Shown one piece after another: positions 18,631-27,600 of a stretch of 64,000 nucleotides of DNA. The translations under genes and the position numbers were made by a program. A model generated the notes under the pieces. The model did not search any database. It was given only the letters and a program-made list of their open reading frames with translations, and was not told the origin of the DNA. Source of the stretch: Clostridiaceae bacterium Marseille-Q4143. Lineage in GTDB: Bacteria; Bacillota; Clostridia; Lachnospirales; Lachnospiraceae. Location of the stretch: the NCBI GenBank assembly GCA_018228645.1, contig CP073693.1, positions 992,001 to 1,056,000 of the forward strand, given 5' to 3'. Position 1 is the stretch's first letter. Every line of letters starts with the position of its first letter.

Positions 18631-18680
18631 GGTTAGTGCTTGGTTAGTTTTTGGTTATGGATGGTCAGTTTTGGGTTAGG
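18631..18680 (+). repeat. Five GGTTAG-like direct repeats with 11-bp period
   Basis: GGTTAGT at 18631 and 18642, GGTTATG at 18653, GGTCAGT at 18663 and GGTTAGG at 18674: spacing 11, 11, 10 and 11 bases. Repeats on one DNA face are typical binding sites of OmpR-type response regulators or SARP-like activators. They sit about 80 bases before the interrupted GyrI-like gene. Confidence 0.6.
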
Positions 18681-18758
18681 ATGAACTCCATTAAGCAATT
18701 TTGAAGCCAACATTAAAATATGATAGTAAGTAGACAAATCGGAATTTTGGAGGTTATT

Positions 18759-18791
18759 ATGGCTTTTGATTTTAAAAAAGAGTATAAATAA
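18759..18791 (+). pseudogene. 5' end of a GyrI-like domain gene cut by the prophage
   Basis: A GGAGG ribosome site five bases before ATG 18759 opens the reading frame MAFDFKKEYK followed by a stop. This decapeptide is the standard N terminus of Clostridia GyrI-like small-molecule-binding proteins (about 200 residues, often annotated as transcription regulators). The frame ends where prophage DNA begins, so I read it as the attL-side fragment of an interrupted gene. The 3' part should lie at attR, beyond the window. The match is from memory of the family. Confidence 0.65.
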
Positions 18792-18815
18792 TATTTCTAA
18801 GGTTGTAAGCAAAGT
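18780..18815. other. Probable attL of the prophage
   Basis: The junction between the truncated GyrI-like gene and the first phage sequence (integrase terminator). Large serine recombinases exchange at a 2-base core, which cannot be fixed without attR or the empty site. The boundary is placed by loss of the host reading frame after codon 10. Confidence 0.5.
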
Positions 18816-18843
18816 AAGCCGCCCCGCAAAGGGACGGCTTTTG
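18816..18843 (-). terminator. Integrase terminator
   Basis: AAGCCG-CCC pairs with GGG-A-CGGCTT around a small loop, with one bulged base, followed by T on either strand. It begins 3 bases after the integrase stop codon (minus strand). Confidence 0.75.
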
Positions 18844-18845
18844 TA

Positions 18846-20429
18846 TTATTCGATTTTGGGTGGTAGCTTCGGATAAAGCACCAGCTCGAAATTATCAAAT
18901 GGGCCATTTCGCCCGGAGCGTTCATTCTTTGTGTACTCGACCTTTTCAAGAACCTCTTTCAGCATTTCATTTTTGGCTTGAGCAGAGGGGAGAACGGGGT
19001 ACACTTCGAGGAGCTTTTCGACCTTTGGTATGACATTAAGGCGACTGGCGGCACGTTCCTTATCCGCCTGCACTTCGGCGGTAAGGGTAGAAATATCTTC
19101 CTTTGCAGCAGCGATACGCTCAGTGAGAGAGCGGGAGCGCACGAGGAAAGTGTCGGTATCGTAAACACCCTGTTCCAAAAGGTCGTGAGTGCGGTCGAGC
19201 TGTTTATGCAGAGTTTCAAGTTCAGTCACAGTTTTGCGCAGAGCCTTTTGCTTGAGGTCGAGGAGAGCTTGCTCGTCCGCCGGGAGTTTATCAGACCATT
19301 CGAGACGATAACCCTCCAACCATGAGGAGAGAGCCTGCAGTAACCGTTCTTCGACGTATTCATACTTCGAGCCTACATTGTCGCATATACGGTTGTGGCA
19401 GATAAGAATATCAAGGCGGCCTCTCCGCAGGACGATACTGCGGCCACATTTCCCGCAGACCAGAATACCGGCCAGAGGATTTACCACGGAATTTCGTTTC
19501 GGAACCGGTGGCGGGCCGGAGTGCTTGAACAGGTCTTGAGCTTTTTGGAAAACAGCTTCGTCAACTATCGCAGGGTGCAGACCATTAACGTATATCACCT
19601 CATCGGCAGGAGCCTTGTACCGTTCAACCTCAATGGAGTTGTTAACAATCCTTTTTTTGGATTTGTTCACACCCCAGCGGACTTTGCCGATATATGCAGG
19701 ATTTTGTAAAATGCACTGCACAGTCCTGTCGTTCCAGTATTGAGCGGAGGAGGGCGGAGCCACACCTAGACTGTCGAGCCGCTTCGAGATAGTGTATGTT
19801 CCGAGCCGACGGACTTCTCCGTTATCATCCTCCTCGCCAGAGGTATAGAGTTTAAAAATAAAGCGGACGATGTCGGCCTGTTCTTCAATAGGGCGGAGCG
19901 TCCAGCCCTTATCGCTCTTAATGCGGACACGCTCATACCCGTAAGGCGCAAGCCCGGATACCCATTTGCCCTCTTTTGCAGAGGCGTTTCGACCACGGAC
20001 CAAGCGGCGCTTTATGGTTTTATATTCACGCCGGGACATGAACAGGCCGAACTCGAAATATTCTTCGTCAAATTCGTTTCCCGGGTCATACACTTTCAAC
20101 GGCGTAATGATTTTAGTGCCAGAGTATTTGAAAGCCTGCGCCATAACGCCTTGGTCGATTGTATCACCACGGGCAAGACGCTCGACCTCAACGACAAGAA
20201 CACCCTCCCACTTTCCGTCCTCGACCTCTTGCAGGAGCTTTTGAACGACGGGACGGGCAGCTATTGTTTCGCCGGAGACGATTTCACGGTAGATTTGCGT
20301 GATATTATAATGCCCTCGTTTGGCAACTTCGAGCAGGAGCTTTTCATGCCGGGCCAGAGTTTCACCCTCGCCGTGAGCCTCCGCCTCGATGTCGGCACGG
20401 GATTTACGCAGGTAAAGGCAGTATGCCAA
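18846..20429 (-). CDS. Large serine recombinase (phage integrase)
   Basis: A 527-residue large serine recombinase that would catalyse attP x attB integration. The catalytic serine is in YLRKSRAD (Ser10), followed by resolvase-domain segments (VSGETIAARP, VVEVERLARGD). Then come the recombinase domain with PYGYERV, the zinc ribbon (LVCGKCGRSI ... CHNRIC) and a long coiled coil near the C terminus. I chose the TTG at 20429 because a perfect AGGAGG lies eight bases upstream; the longer frame from 20465 starts within a region with no ribosome site. It sits at the left phage end next to attL, as usual. Confidence 0.93.
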   Translation of the reverse strand: MAYCLYLRKSRADIEAEAHGEGETLARHEKLLLEVAKRGHYNITQIYREIVSGETIAARPVVQKLLQEVEDGKWEGVLVVEVERLARGDTIDQGVMAQAFKYSGTKIITPLKVYDPGNEFDEEYFEFGLFMSRREYKTIKRRLVRGRNASAKEGKWVSGLAPYGYERVRIKSDKGWTLRPIEEQADIVRFIFKLYTSGEEDDNGEVRRLGTYTISKRLDSLGVAPPSSAQYWNDRTVQCILQNPAYIGKVRWGVNKSKKRIVNNSIEVERYKAPADEVIYVNGLHPAIVDEAVFQKAQDLFKHSGPPPVPKRNSVVNPLAGILVCGKCGRSIVLRRGRLDILICHNRICDNVGSKYEYVEERLLQALSSWLEGYRLEWSDKLPADEQALLDLKQKALRKTVTELETLHKQLDRTHDLLEQGVYDTDTFLVRSRSLTERIAAAKEDISTLTAEVQADKERAASRLNVIPKVEKLLEVYPVLPSAQAKNEMLKEVLEKVEYTKNERSGRNGPFDNFELVLYPKLPPKIE

Positions 20430-20490
20430 AATAAACACCTCCTCGGTAAAAGAAAAGCCCCTCACACGGAGGGGCGGAAGTCAACAACAA

Positions 20491-21096
20491 TCACATTGCC
20501 GTCTTGCCGGAGAATACGCCTGTTACGCCGTTCTTGACGTTAAAAGCGATTTCCATATCGGCTTGCATGAGCCGGTCAAGCAGAGAGGCAATCTCGTTTT
20601 TGAGCTGCGACTGCAAGGCCATGAGGTCAGACAGCACAACGGGGTCTGTAACCGCACCGCCAGTAGCTTCAATCTTCTTTTGGATTTCAGAGCGGAGCGA
20701 CTGCAAGGTACGCAGCAGTTCCTCGTAAATGGCGATACGCTCCGGGCGAGCGCACTGCATATCCCGGTTGAGGAGCCGGTAGAAATCATCAAAACATTTT
20801 GAGACAGCCGGACGCAGTTCAGCAGGCAGGCTGTTGAAGTGCTTCTGGAAGTTTACGGTATCGTTGTAAAACACGTCCTCGCTATGGTTGGGACGGTCTG
20901 TATATCCAAGCAGGTAGTCGGTGGAAACGCCGAAATACTTCGCCAGCAGGCAGACGGTATCGAGGTCTGGTTGTTTACCCTCGGTTTCGTATCCAGAGAC
21001 GGTGGAACGCTTTTTGTAAATGATTTTTGCTATATCCTCTTGCGTGAGATTGCGCTCTTTGCGCAGGGATATGAGGCGGTTTGCGAATTTTGCCAT
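20491..21096 (-). CDS. CI-like XRE family repressor
   Basis: A 201-residue protein with an N-terminal helix-turn-helix (FANRLISLRKERNLTQEDIAKIIYKKRSTVSGYETEGKQPDLDTVCLLAKYFGVSTDYLLGY) and a helical C-terminal region. It lacks the Ser-Lys peptidase domain of LexA-type repressors, so RecA-triggered self-cleavage is unlikely and induction must work in another way. It is divergent from the Cro-like gene across TTGCCCC operators and lies upstream of the integrase on the same strand. A GGAGGTG site precedes its ATG. Confidence 0.85.
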   Translation of the reverse strand: MAKFANRLISLRKERNLTQEDIAKIIYKKRSTVSGYETEGKQPDLDTVCLLAKYFGVSTDYLLGYTDRPNHSEDVFYNDTVNFQKHFNSLPAELRPAVSKCFDDFYRLLNRDMQCARPERIAIYEELLRTLQSLRSEIQKKIEATGGAVTDPVVLSDLMALQSQLKNEIASLLDRLMQADMEIAFNVKNGVTGVFSGKTAM

Positions 21097-21118
21097 AGTA
21101 ATGCACCTCCAAAGTTTG

Positions 21119-21263
21119 ATTATAACGGGTTTGCCCCATTTTGTGTAGTAATTGCCCCGAAAATCGGCAAAATATAAAAAATAACCGAATATTTCTGGGA
21201 AAATGGTTGACTTTGCCCCAAACAGGAACTATACTATAATCACAGCAACCCAAACGGGGGCAA
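21119..21263. promoter_or_regulatory. Phage immunity control region with divergent promoters and operators
   Basis: Rightward promoter: TTGACT (21207-21212), 17 bases, TATACT (21230-21235). Leftward promoter: TATAAT -10 on the minus strand (21119-21124) with a weak -35. TTGCCCC occurs at 21131, 21152 and 21213, and its complement GGGGCAA at 21257. The third copy lies directly after the -35 box of the rightward promoter. These are probably the operators of the CI-like and Cro-like proteins. Confidence 0.7.
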
Positions 21264-21286
21264 AATGATTGAGAAAGGAGCAGGAA

Positions 21287-21499
21287 ATGAGAGCAAAGCT
21301 GAAAGCGTTGCGGGAAGCCAACGGCTACACCCAACAGACATTAAGTGACGCTATCGGAATGAGCCGTAGCCACTATTCACAGGTCGAGAGCGGAGACAAA
21401 CAACCGTCGCTGAAACTGGCACTCCGCATTAAGCGAGCTTTGAACTACTACGGTGACGACATTTTCGATAACACAATGCCGCCAGTAAGAAAGCGATAA
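21287..21499 (+). CDS. Cro-like XRE family protein
   Basis: A 70-residue helix-turn-helix protein (MRAKLKALREANGYTQQTLSDAIGMSRSHYSQVESGDKQPSLKLALRIKRAL). The ATG at 21287 has AAAGGAG upstream; the frame is open from a TTG at 21269, but that would place the ribosome site inside the gene. First gene rightwards from the immunity region, so most likely the lytic-side regulator. Confidence 0.8.
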   Translation: MRAKLKALREANGYTQQTLSDAIGMSRSHYSQVESGDKQPSLKLALRIKRALNYYGDDIFDNTMPPVRKR

Positions 21500-21514
21500 A
21501 TTTTTTTACCCACG

Positions 21515-21532
21515 AATGACCCAGAATGGGAC
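21515..21532 (+). repeat. 18-base motif shared with the late control region (copy 1)
   Basis: AATGACCCAGAATGGGAC, an imperfect GACCC/GGGAC dyad. It matches 16 of 18 bases with 38416-38433. Both copies lie between genes and upstream of plus-strand transcription units, suggesting a common regulator. Confidence 0.5.
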
Positions 21533-21628
21533 ATTTGAGACATAGATAGAGCAAATATATGACGCTATAAGCGTCGAACCCCTTGTTTCAATCTATGAAA
21601 ATTTTACACCGGGAGGAGGAGAAAATAA

Positions 21629-22123
21629 ATGGCGAGGCAGGCAACAAAAGCCTGTGGCAACAGGTACTACGAGGCACGAATGAGGGCAGCAATGTACAAC
21701 GAGAAGTTCTTGACACGAGCCGGGGCAGTAGAAAGCCTACCGGGAGTGACAGAGGACAGCCTCAAGAAATACGAGCTTGACATCAACCGGCCACCGAACA
21801 TCGTTGTAGCCCTCATGGCAGACGCTTACAACGAGCCGGAGCTGAGAGCGTGGTACTGCTCGAATGAGTGTCCGCTCGGTAGGGATTGCAGAGAGATACC
21901 CGAAATGCCAGCAGAAAGAGCATTGATAAGGCTGCAGAACTCAGTTTATGAAATGCAGGAGGTTACACGGCAGATTGGAAAGCTCATGGAGGACGGGAAA
22001 CTCTCGGAGGAAGAAAAACTGGCAGTTCCGGGCATTAGAGAGCAGTTGTTAGAGTTTCGGCGCAGAGCTGATGAAACCCTTGCGGTTCTCGAAAAGGCCG
22101 TGAAACAGGGAATATTTACATAG
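21629..22123 (+). CDS. Phage XRE-type regulator with C-terminal coiled coil
   Basis: A 164-residue protein. Residues 1-60 resemble the divergent XRE-like proteins common in Clostridia prophages (ACGNRYYEARMRAAMYNEKFLTRAGAVESLPGVTEDSLKKYELDINRPPNIVVALMADAYNEPEL). A short Cys-bearing segment (WYCSNECPLGRDC) follows, then a helical, probably coiled-coil half. A GGGAGGAGG site precedes the ATG. The role is not known; position suggests early control. Confidence 0.65.
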   Translation: MARQATKACGNRYYEARMRAAMYNEKFLTRAGAVESLPGVTEDSLKKYELDINRPPNIVVALMADAYNEPELRAWYCSNECPLGRDCREIPEMPAERALIRLQNSVYEMQEVTRQIGKLMEDGKLSEEEKLAVPGIREQLLEFRRRADETLAVLEKAVKQGIFT

Positions 22124-22140
22124 CCGAAAGGAGGTGCGGA

Positions 22141-22344
22141 ATGGTTGAGGCAAACATCGTCAGAGACTTTACCATAGGCAACACCCGGATAAAGATTGCT
22201 GACGATTATTGCAGAACAGCCGGGGAAGCCGAGCAGATATTGAGAGACATAGCGGTACAGGCTCAACGGCAGTTAATAGCAGCAGCTTCAATCAAGCGTT
22301 ATGGACAAGAGGAAAATGCGAACAGTGCCGCCAATGGTGGTTAG
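22141..22344 (+). CDS. Small phage protein of unknown function
   Basis: A 67-residue protein with an AAAGGAGGTG site before its ATG. It has a beta-strand-rich start (IVRDFTIGNTRIKIADDYC) and a helical second half. It overlaps the next gene by 44 bases. I do not recognise it. Confidence 0.6.
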   Translation: MVEANIVRDFTIGNTRIKIADDYCRTAGEAEQILRDIAVQAQRQLIAAASIKRYGQEENANSAANGG

Positions 22345-22903
22345 CATAGCAGCCGGAGTTGTGTTCTTTACCGCCGGAGTGTACGCAATCAAAGGCAGTG
22401 CCACAATGCAGTTGCAGGAGACAGAACATCGGACAATCGTATCGACGCAGGAGGAAGCTCCGACGGTGGAAATTAGCCAGAGCGAACTCACCTACACGCA
22501 GTCACCGGCCCTTACATACCAGAGCTTAGTCAAGAGCCGGGACTGGGACGCAGACGAAAGCCAGATGTTAATGCAGATTGCAATGGCCGAGGCAGAGGGA
22601 GAGGACACGGAGGGAAAAGCACTGGTAATGTGCGTAGTGCTTAACCGTGTATGGAGTGAGGGCTTCCCGAACAGTATCGAGGAGGTAATCTTCCAGCCGA
22701 AACAGTTCAGCCCGGTATGCGAGGGCGGCAGGTACTACACGACAGAGGCGGACGCAGATTGTAGAGCGGCGTTGGAAATGGTTATGAACGGCTGGGACGA
22801 GAGCGAGGGTGCGCTGTACTTTGAGAGCTGCGAAAACAGCAGTTGGCACAGCCAGAACCTTGAGCTGTTATTCCAGCACGGCGGACACAGATTTTACAGG
22901 TAG
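22301..22903 (+). CDS. SleB/CwlJ-type cell wall hydrolase
   Basis: A 200-residue protein with an N-terminal membrane anchor (about residues 10-30), a Ser/Thr-rich linker and a Hydrolase_2 (SleB) domain from about residue 90: LMQIAMAEAEGEDTEGKALVMCVVLNRVWSEG, IEEVIFQPKQFSPV, and WHSQNLELLFQHGGHRFY. The family's glutamate is in AEAEGE. SleB-like enzymes cleave peptidoglycan as lytic transglycosylases. The gene lies in the early region, not with the late genes, so it may serve host wall remodelling or lysogen traits rather than lysis. No good ribosome site precedes ATG 22301; the ATG at 22316 is an alternative. Confidence 0.78.
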   Translation: MDKRKMRTVPPMVVSIAAGVVFFTAGVYAIKGSATMQLQETEHRTIVSTQEEAPTVEISQSELTYTQSPALTYQSLVKSRDWDADESQMLMQIAMAEAEGEDTEGKALVMCVVLNRVWSEGFPNSIEEVIFQPKQFSPVCEGGRYYTTEADADCRAALEMVMNGWDESEGALYFESCENSSWHSQNLELLFQHGGHRFYR

Positions 22904-22916
22904 GAGGCGCAGGACA

Positions 22917-23180
22917 ATGACAAGAGCGCAGGCGAGACGCAAGAAAAGACGCAAGGCGAAAATGCAGAGAGCATTAGGCTGGACGCTGATATTCGCATTT
23001 GAATTTATCGTGTCGGCAGCACCGGCAGCGATTACGGCAGCAATTTTAATTCCGATTGCAAATGCCAGCAGACGTTATCCCGGAATGGGCGGAGAGTGGA
23101 TTGCGATTATGTTCGTTTTCTGCTTCGTGTTCAAGACGGTGCATGAGCGCATTTGTGACTGGATTTTCGAGGAGGAATAA
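22917..23180 (+). CDS. Small phage membrane protein
   Basis: An 87-residue protein with a very basic start (TRAQARRKKRRKAKMQR) followed by two hydrophobic helices and a short acidic end. The ATG at 22917 has TAGGAGG upstream. Following the SleB-like gene, it could be a holin-like or anchor protein; this is only suggested by position and topology. Confidence 0.6.
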   Translation: MTRAQARRKKRRKAKMQRALGWTLIFAFEFIVSAAPAAITAAILIPIANASRRYPGMGGEWIAIMFVFCFVFKTVHERICDWIFEEE

Positions 23181-23186
23181 ACAGGA

Positions 23187-23363
23187 ATGGCATATTACAA
23201 CACTTGCCCGGATTGTGGAAGCAATCTCGACCCCGGAGAGACCTGCGAGTGCAGGACACGACAGCAGTTCCAGACAGGAGGGACAGAAGATGTCAGAGGC
23301 AGATTTGAAACAGGAAGCAGAGCAGAGGCTCGGCACGGAGATAGAGAGCTCAGAGTGGGATAA
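23187..23363 (+). CDS. Small zinc-ribbon protein
   Basis: A 58-codon gene with GAGGAGG upstream. The start MAYYNTCPDCGSNLDPGETCEC holds two Cys pairs in a zinc-ribbon pattern, as in many small phage proteins. The 3' half overlaps the next gene in another frame, so only the first 30 residues look constrained. Confidence 0.55.
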   Translation: MAYYNTCPDCGSNLDPGETCECRTRQQFQTGGTEDVRGRFETGSRAEARHGDRELRVG

Positions 23364-23568
23364 AGCAAAGGGCTACGCAGAACGCAAGCTCAAAGGCATT
23401 ATCGAGAGATTTGGAGACGAGGGAGGAATAAGACGGGAGCCATGGTATTTAGCCCAGCTCATAGCTGAAACGGTTCAGCAGAATAGATTCTCTCGGTTCA
23501 CGATTGAACTCATGGAGCTTAACCGATACGCAGATATGGAGATAAAAAAAGGACAGCCCGTGTCATAA
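23290..23568 (+). CDS. Small acidic phage protein
   Basis: A 92-residue, mainly helical, charged protein (MSEADLKQEAEQRLGTEIES...). AGGAGGG lies eleven bases before its ATG, and it overlaps the zinc-ribbon gene by 74 bases. I do not recognise a domain. Confidence 0.6.
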   Translation: MSEADLKQEAEQRLGTEIESSEWDKAKGYAERKLKGIIERFGDEGGIRREPWYLAQLIAETVQQNRFSRFTIELMELNRYADMEIKKGQPVS

Positions 23569-23638
23569 ACACGAACCGTCCACTACGCTGTATCTCCATT
23601 GTAGCACGAAATTTTTCGGATTACAAGGAGGAATATTT

Positions 23639-24661
23639 ATGGACAACAAAAACACATTACAGATTACGGCTCAGTACCCGGCAGAGAGGTACAACCTGCT
23701 GGTGCCTATGCAGACCGTAGCGGAGATTGCGGAAATCCACAAGCCGGTAATGAATGCCGTGCAGATTTCCACGAACCCGGCTGACAAAGAGATTTACGAG
23801 CAGGAAAAAGCCTCAGAAGCATGGACTGGCAGAGACGGAAAGCGTCACCCGGCAAAACCCGCTGGCTGGGCCTTAACCAAAAAGGGCCTCAATAAGCTCA
23901 TGCGAGCAGCGGGCATTAAGATTTTGGGAACACGCCCGATTATCCCGTCCACCTGCCAGAAGTGCGCAGAGGTCAATAGGAATATTGGTCGCCCAGTAAA
24001 CTGCGGAGCTTGCGGCAACAAAGATGTGAAGTTTGAGGCAAGGATTTCCGTACCGCAGCTTACCGGGGAAAACATTGAGATTGTGGCGCACAAGGAAATT
24101 ATCGTGCAGGACGTAACTGACGGAATGACGGAAAACCAGAGAAAAGAGTTCTTGAAGTTCCGCAATGAAATGTGCGAGACCAAAGCAATCAACAGAGCCT
24201 TGAGAGCCGCAATGCACATCAAGGGAACATACTCACTGGAAGAACTGAAAAAGCCGTTTGTTGTTGCTTACCTCGTGCCGAACCTTGATAACGAGGCAGT
24301 AAAGGCAGAGGCGGTCAGACATTTCTTTACATCGGCGCAGGAACTTTACGGCGGCCACACCAGCGACGCACGAAAGGCAATCTTTGTCGAGGACGATGTA
24401 GAGGAGGGCATGGAGTACGAAACACCGAGCAAGCCTATCGAGCAGGCGGAGAACACGGCGTACAGAGAAGCCCCGGCGGAGCCGCCAAGAGCCACGCAGG
24501 AACGCCAGCAGGCGGCAGCAGAGGCGGCCCCGGACTTTGACCCGAATGTGTGCGTTGAGTGCGGAGTAAAGGTCAGCAACGGCGTTGTGAGATACAGCCA
24601 GCAGCAGTACGGAAGAACCCTCTGCATGGCTTGTCAGAGAAAACAGGGAGGTAATCAGTAA
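23639..24661 (+). CDS. Probable single-strand annealing/recombination protein with zinc ribbon
   Basis: A 340-residue protein in front of the SbcD-SbcC gene. The central segment RKEFLKFRNEMCETKAINRALRAAMHIKGTYSLEEL resembles the 'ETKA-RALR' signature of Rad52/Sak-like and ERF-like annealing proteins. Two cysteine clusters are visible: CQKCAEVN...CGACGN near residue 105-125 and CVECGV...CMACQRKQ at the C terminus, the latter a zinc ribbon after a low-complexity linker. As partner of the adjacent exonuclease complex it would anneal single strands during phage recombination. The annealing assignment is an inference from one motif and context. An AAGGAGG site precedes ATG. Confidence 0.5.
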   Translation: MDNKNTLQITAQYPAERYNLLVPMQTVAEIAEIHKPVMNAVQISTNPADKEIYEQEKASEAWTGRDGKRHPAKPAGWALTKKGLNKLMRAAGIKILGTRPIIPSTCQKCAEVNRNIGRPVNCGACGNKDVKFEARISVPQLTGENIEIVAHKEIIVQDVTDGMTENQRKEFLKFRNEMCETKAINRALRAAMHIKGTYSLEELKKPFVVAYLVPNLDNEAVKAEAVRHFFTSAQELYGGHTSDARKAIFVEDDVEEGMEYETPSKPIEQAENTAYREAPAEPPRATQERQQAAAEAAPDFDPNVCVECGVKVSNGVVRYSQQQYGRTLCMACQRKQGGNQ

Positions 24662-27600
24662 TGACAATCAGAATTTTACATACAGGCGATTTACATATCG
24701 GGAATTTCCCCGGCCCGGAGGAAAACGGGGAAAATGTGAGATTTAAGGACATCTGCAAGTGCCTTGACGCACTGGTAGAGGGCGCAAAGGAACAGAAGCC
24801 GGACATTGCGGTAATCGCAGGCGACATCTTTCATCAGGCCAGAGTTTGGAGCGACAGAGGATTGAAAGAGCAGCAGACGGCGGTACGCTTCCTGCGTGAG
24901 CTGGAAAGAATTTGCCCGGTAGTGGTTATGAGAGGAACCCCGAACCACGACAGTGAGGAGCAGTTCAAGACGCTTGACAGCACCTTTTACGGCGACGACA
25001 GCGTACACATCATCACGGAGCCGGACGTAGGCACATACCACAGCTACGACGGCAAGGCAGTACAGATTGCGTGCCTGCCGGGATTTGACAGAGGCTTTTA
25101 CAGAGCAAAGCACCCCGGCCTCTCAAAAGAGGAGGAAAACGAGGCATTTACACAGTCAATCGCAGATTTGATTGTTGGCCTCAAGGCGCAGTGCGAAGCA
25201 GGCAGCCCGACGGTGCTGGTATCGCACTACACCATTACCGGGTGCAACATGGAGAGCGGGCAGACAGCATTCTTTAGCCAGTTTGAGCCGGTGGTTTACC
25301 CGGACACGCTGCAGGCGGCAGACTTTGACCTCGTATGCTTCGGACACATTCACAGACCGCAGCAGCTCGACGGGTGCAAGAATACATTCTACTGCGGAGC
25401 GATTTCGGCCCTCAACTTTAACGACGAGGGACAGGAGAGGGGCTACTGGCTGCACGATGTAGAGGACGACGGAACGGTACACTCCACATTCAAGCAGCTT
25501 CCGACAAGACAGTACAAAACAATCCGCCTCAAGGATGAGGACGTAGCGGAGATTATCAACGCAGACAGGGCAGAGGATAAGTTCCCGTTCCCGGTGCCGG
25601 ACGTAAAGGGAGACATCGTGAGAGTGCTTTACGACTGCACGGACGAGCATAACAAGGCATTCAACCATACGGTGTATGAGGCAGCACTCTACAACGTGGG
25701 CGGAGCCTTTTGGGTACAGGAGATTACACCGCAGAAAATCAGTATCACGGTGGATAAAAAGAGCATGGACGCAGACGGAACCCCGGAAAGCAACCTTGCG
25801 GAATACCTTGCGGAGAAAGAGTTCACGCCGGAACGTCTTGGAGAGGTTATCGAGCTGGCAAGACCGATTATCGCAGAAGCAACGGAGAAAGCCACGACAG
25901 AGAGACATACAGGGCTGTTTGTCCCGGTTGAGATTGAGGTCAAGAACTACCGCAACTACCGTGAGGAAACATTCTCGTTTGAGGATATTCGTTTCTGTAC
26001 CATTAACGGCAGCAACGGCGTAGGAAAGAGCAGCTTATTCATGGACGCAATGGCGGACGCTCTTTTCGAGGAGACCAGAGAGGGCGAACTCACCGGCTGG
26101 ATTTGCAATGACCCGGACGCACGAAGCGGCGCAATCAAATTCACATTCAAACTGGGCGAGAGCCTTTACAGAGTAACCAGAACCCGTCAGAAATCCGGCA
26201 AGGCAACGCTAAATATTTCGGAATTTGTTGAGGACGAATGGGTAGACCGCTCTAAGGAGAAGTTCAAAGACACCCAGCAGGAAATTATCAACATTATTGG
26301 CATGGATAGCCTCACGCTGAAAGCCTGCGCCCTTATCATGCAAGACCAGTACGGCCTCTTTTTACAGGCGGACAAAGAAGCCCGCATGAATATCCTCGGA
26401 AATATTCTCGGTCTTGGCATTTACGCCGGAATGGAGGAGCTGGCAGCGGACAAAGCGACGGAGACCAACAGACAGATAAGACAGTTGCAGGACAAGACGG
26501 ACGTTATCTTGTCGGGGCTGCCGGACAGAGCAGAGCTTGAGGCGCAGATTGCAGCGGAGGAAGAAACCAAAGCGACCTACGAGCAGACGGCAGCGGTAAA
26601 GGCAACGGAGATTGACGGTCTCAAGGTGAAGCTCAACACGCAGTTAGAGGCAGCGGGGCGTGTTATTAAGCTCAACGGTAAGATTACCACCCTCGGAACG
26701 CAGAAAGCCACCAAAGAGGCAGCAAAGACCTCACAGGTAGGCATTGTAACAGCGGCGGACACTATTCTTGCCAAAGAGGAGGAAATCACGGCAGGAGTGG
26801 CAGCCTACAACGGACTGCTGGAAAAGGAAAAAGAGCTGATTAAGGGCAAGGCTACATACGACAACCTCACGCAGAGAAAGAAGCAGCTCGAATCCGCCAT
26901 TGACCTTGCGGAAAAATCGGCAAAGGAACTGTCGCAGAAAAAGGCAGCGATTACGCTCGTGAAGATTGGGCCGCTTGAGGCAGCCATTTCCCGTGCGGCG
27001 GAGCTGGAAGAAAAGCACCAGCAGTACGAAAGCACCGCTGGAAAGATTGCGGAACTGGAAAAGGGATTGCCGGAGTACACAGAGCAGAGACAGGCGGTAC
27101 TCGACGCAGAGGCGGAGCTGGAAAGACTGGAAGCGGACTATGAGAAAGCAAAAGAGAAGCTGTCATACCGCATTACGACCCTCAAAGGCAAAGTTGAGCT
27201 TCTGGATAACAGCGGTTGCCCGGACGTAGAAAAGGCGAGCTGTAAGTTCCTTGCGGACGCACTGGAAGCCAAGAAAGTATTGCCGGAGGCAGAGACGGCA
27301 CTCACTTCCCTTGAGACAGAGTACGCAGCTAACCGTCAGAGCCTTTCAGATACGCTCAGACAGGCAGAAGCCGTGTTCAGCGATAAATTGCACCTCCCGG
27401 AGGAAATCGAGGCTCTTAGAGGCGATTTGAGAGTGCTTGAGGCAGCAGAGAAAGAGTACAGCGGCCTTGAGACGCAGAGAAACGAGCTGAAACTCATGCA
27501 GGAACGCTCCGAGGAGCTGGCAAAGGCGCAGGCGAGCGCAGAGGAGACAGCCACAAAGGGAAAAGCCGAACTGGAAAAGGTGACAGCAGAGCTTGAGGCG

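Larger units (their letters stand above)
18334..18758. other. Host intergenic region left of the prophage
   Basis: About 425 bases without a convincing gene. It holds a terminator on the minus strand (18471-18512), a hairpin with arms AAATGAGA/TCTCATTT (about 18549-18584), a 14-base palindrome TGATAATATTATCA (about 18588-18601) and an 11-bp-periodic repeat array (18631-18680) upstream of the interrupted GyrI-like gene. Confidence 0.6.
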
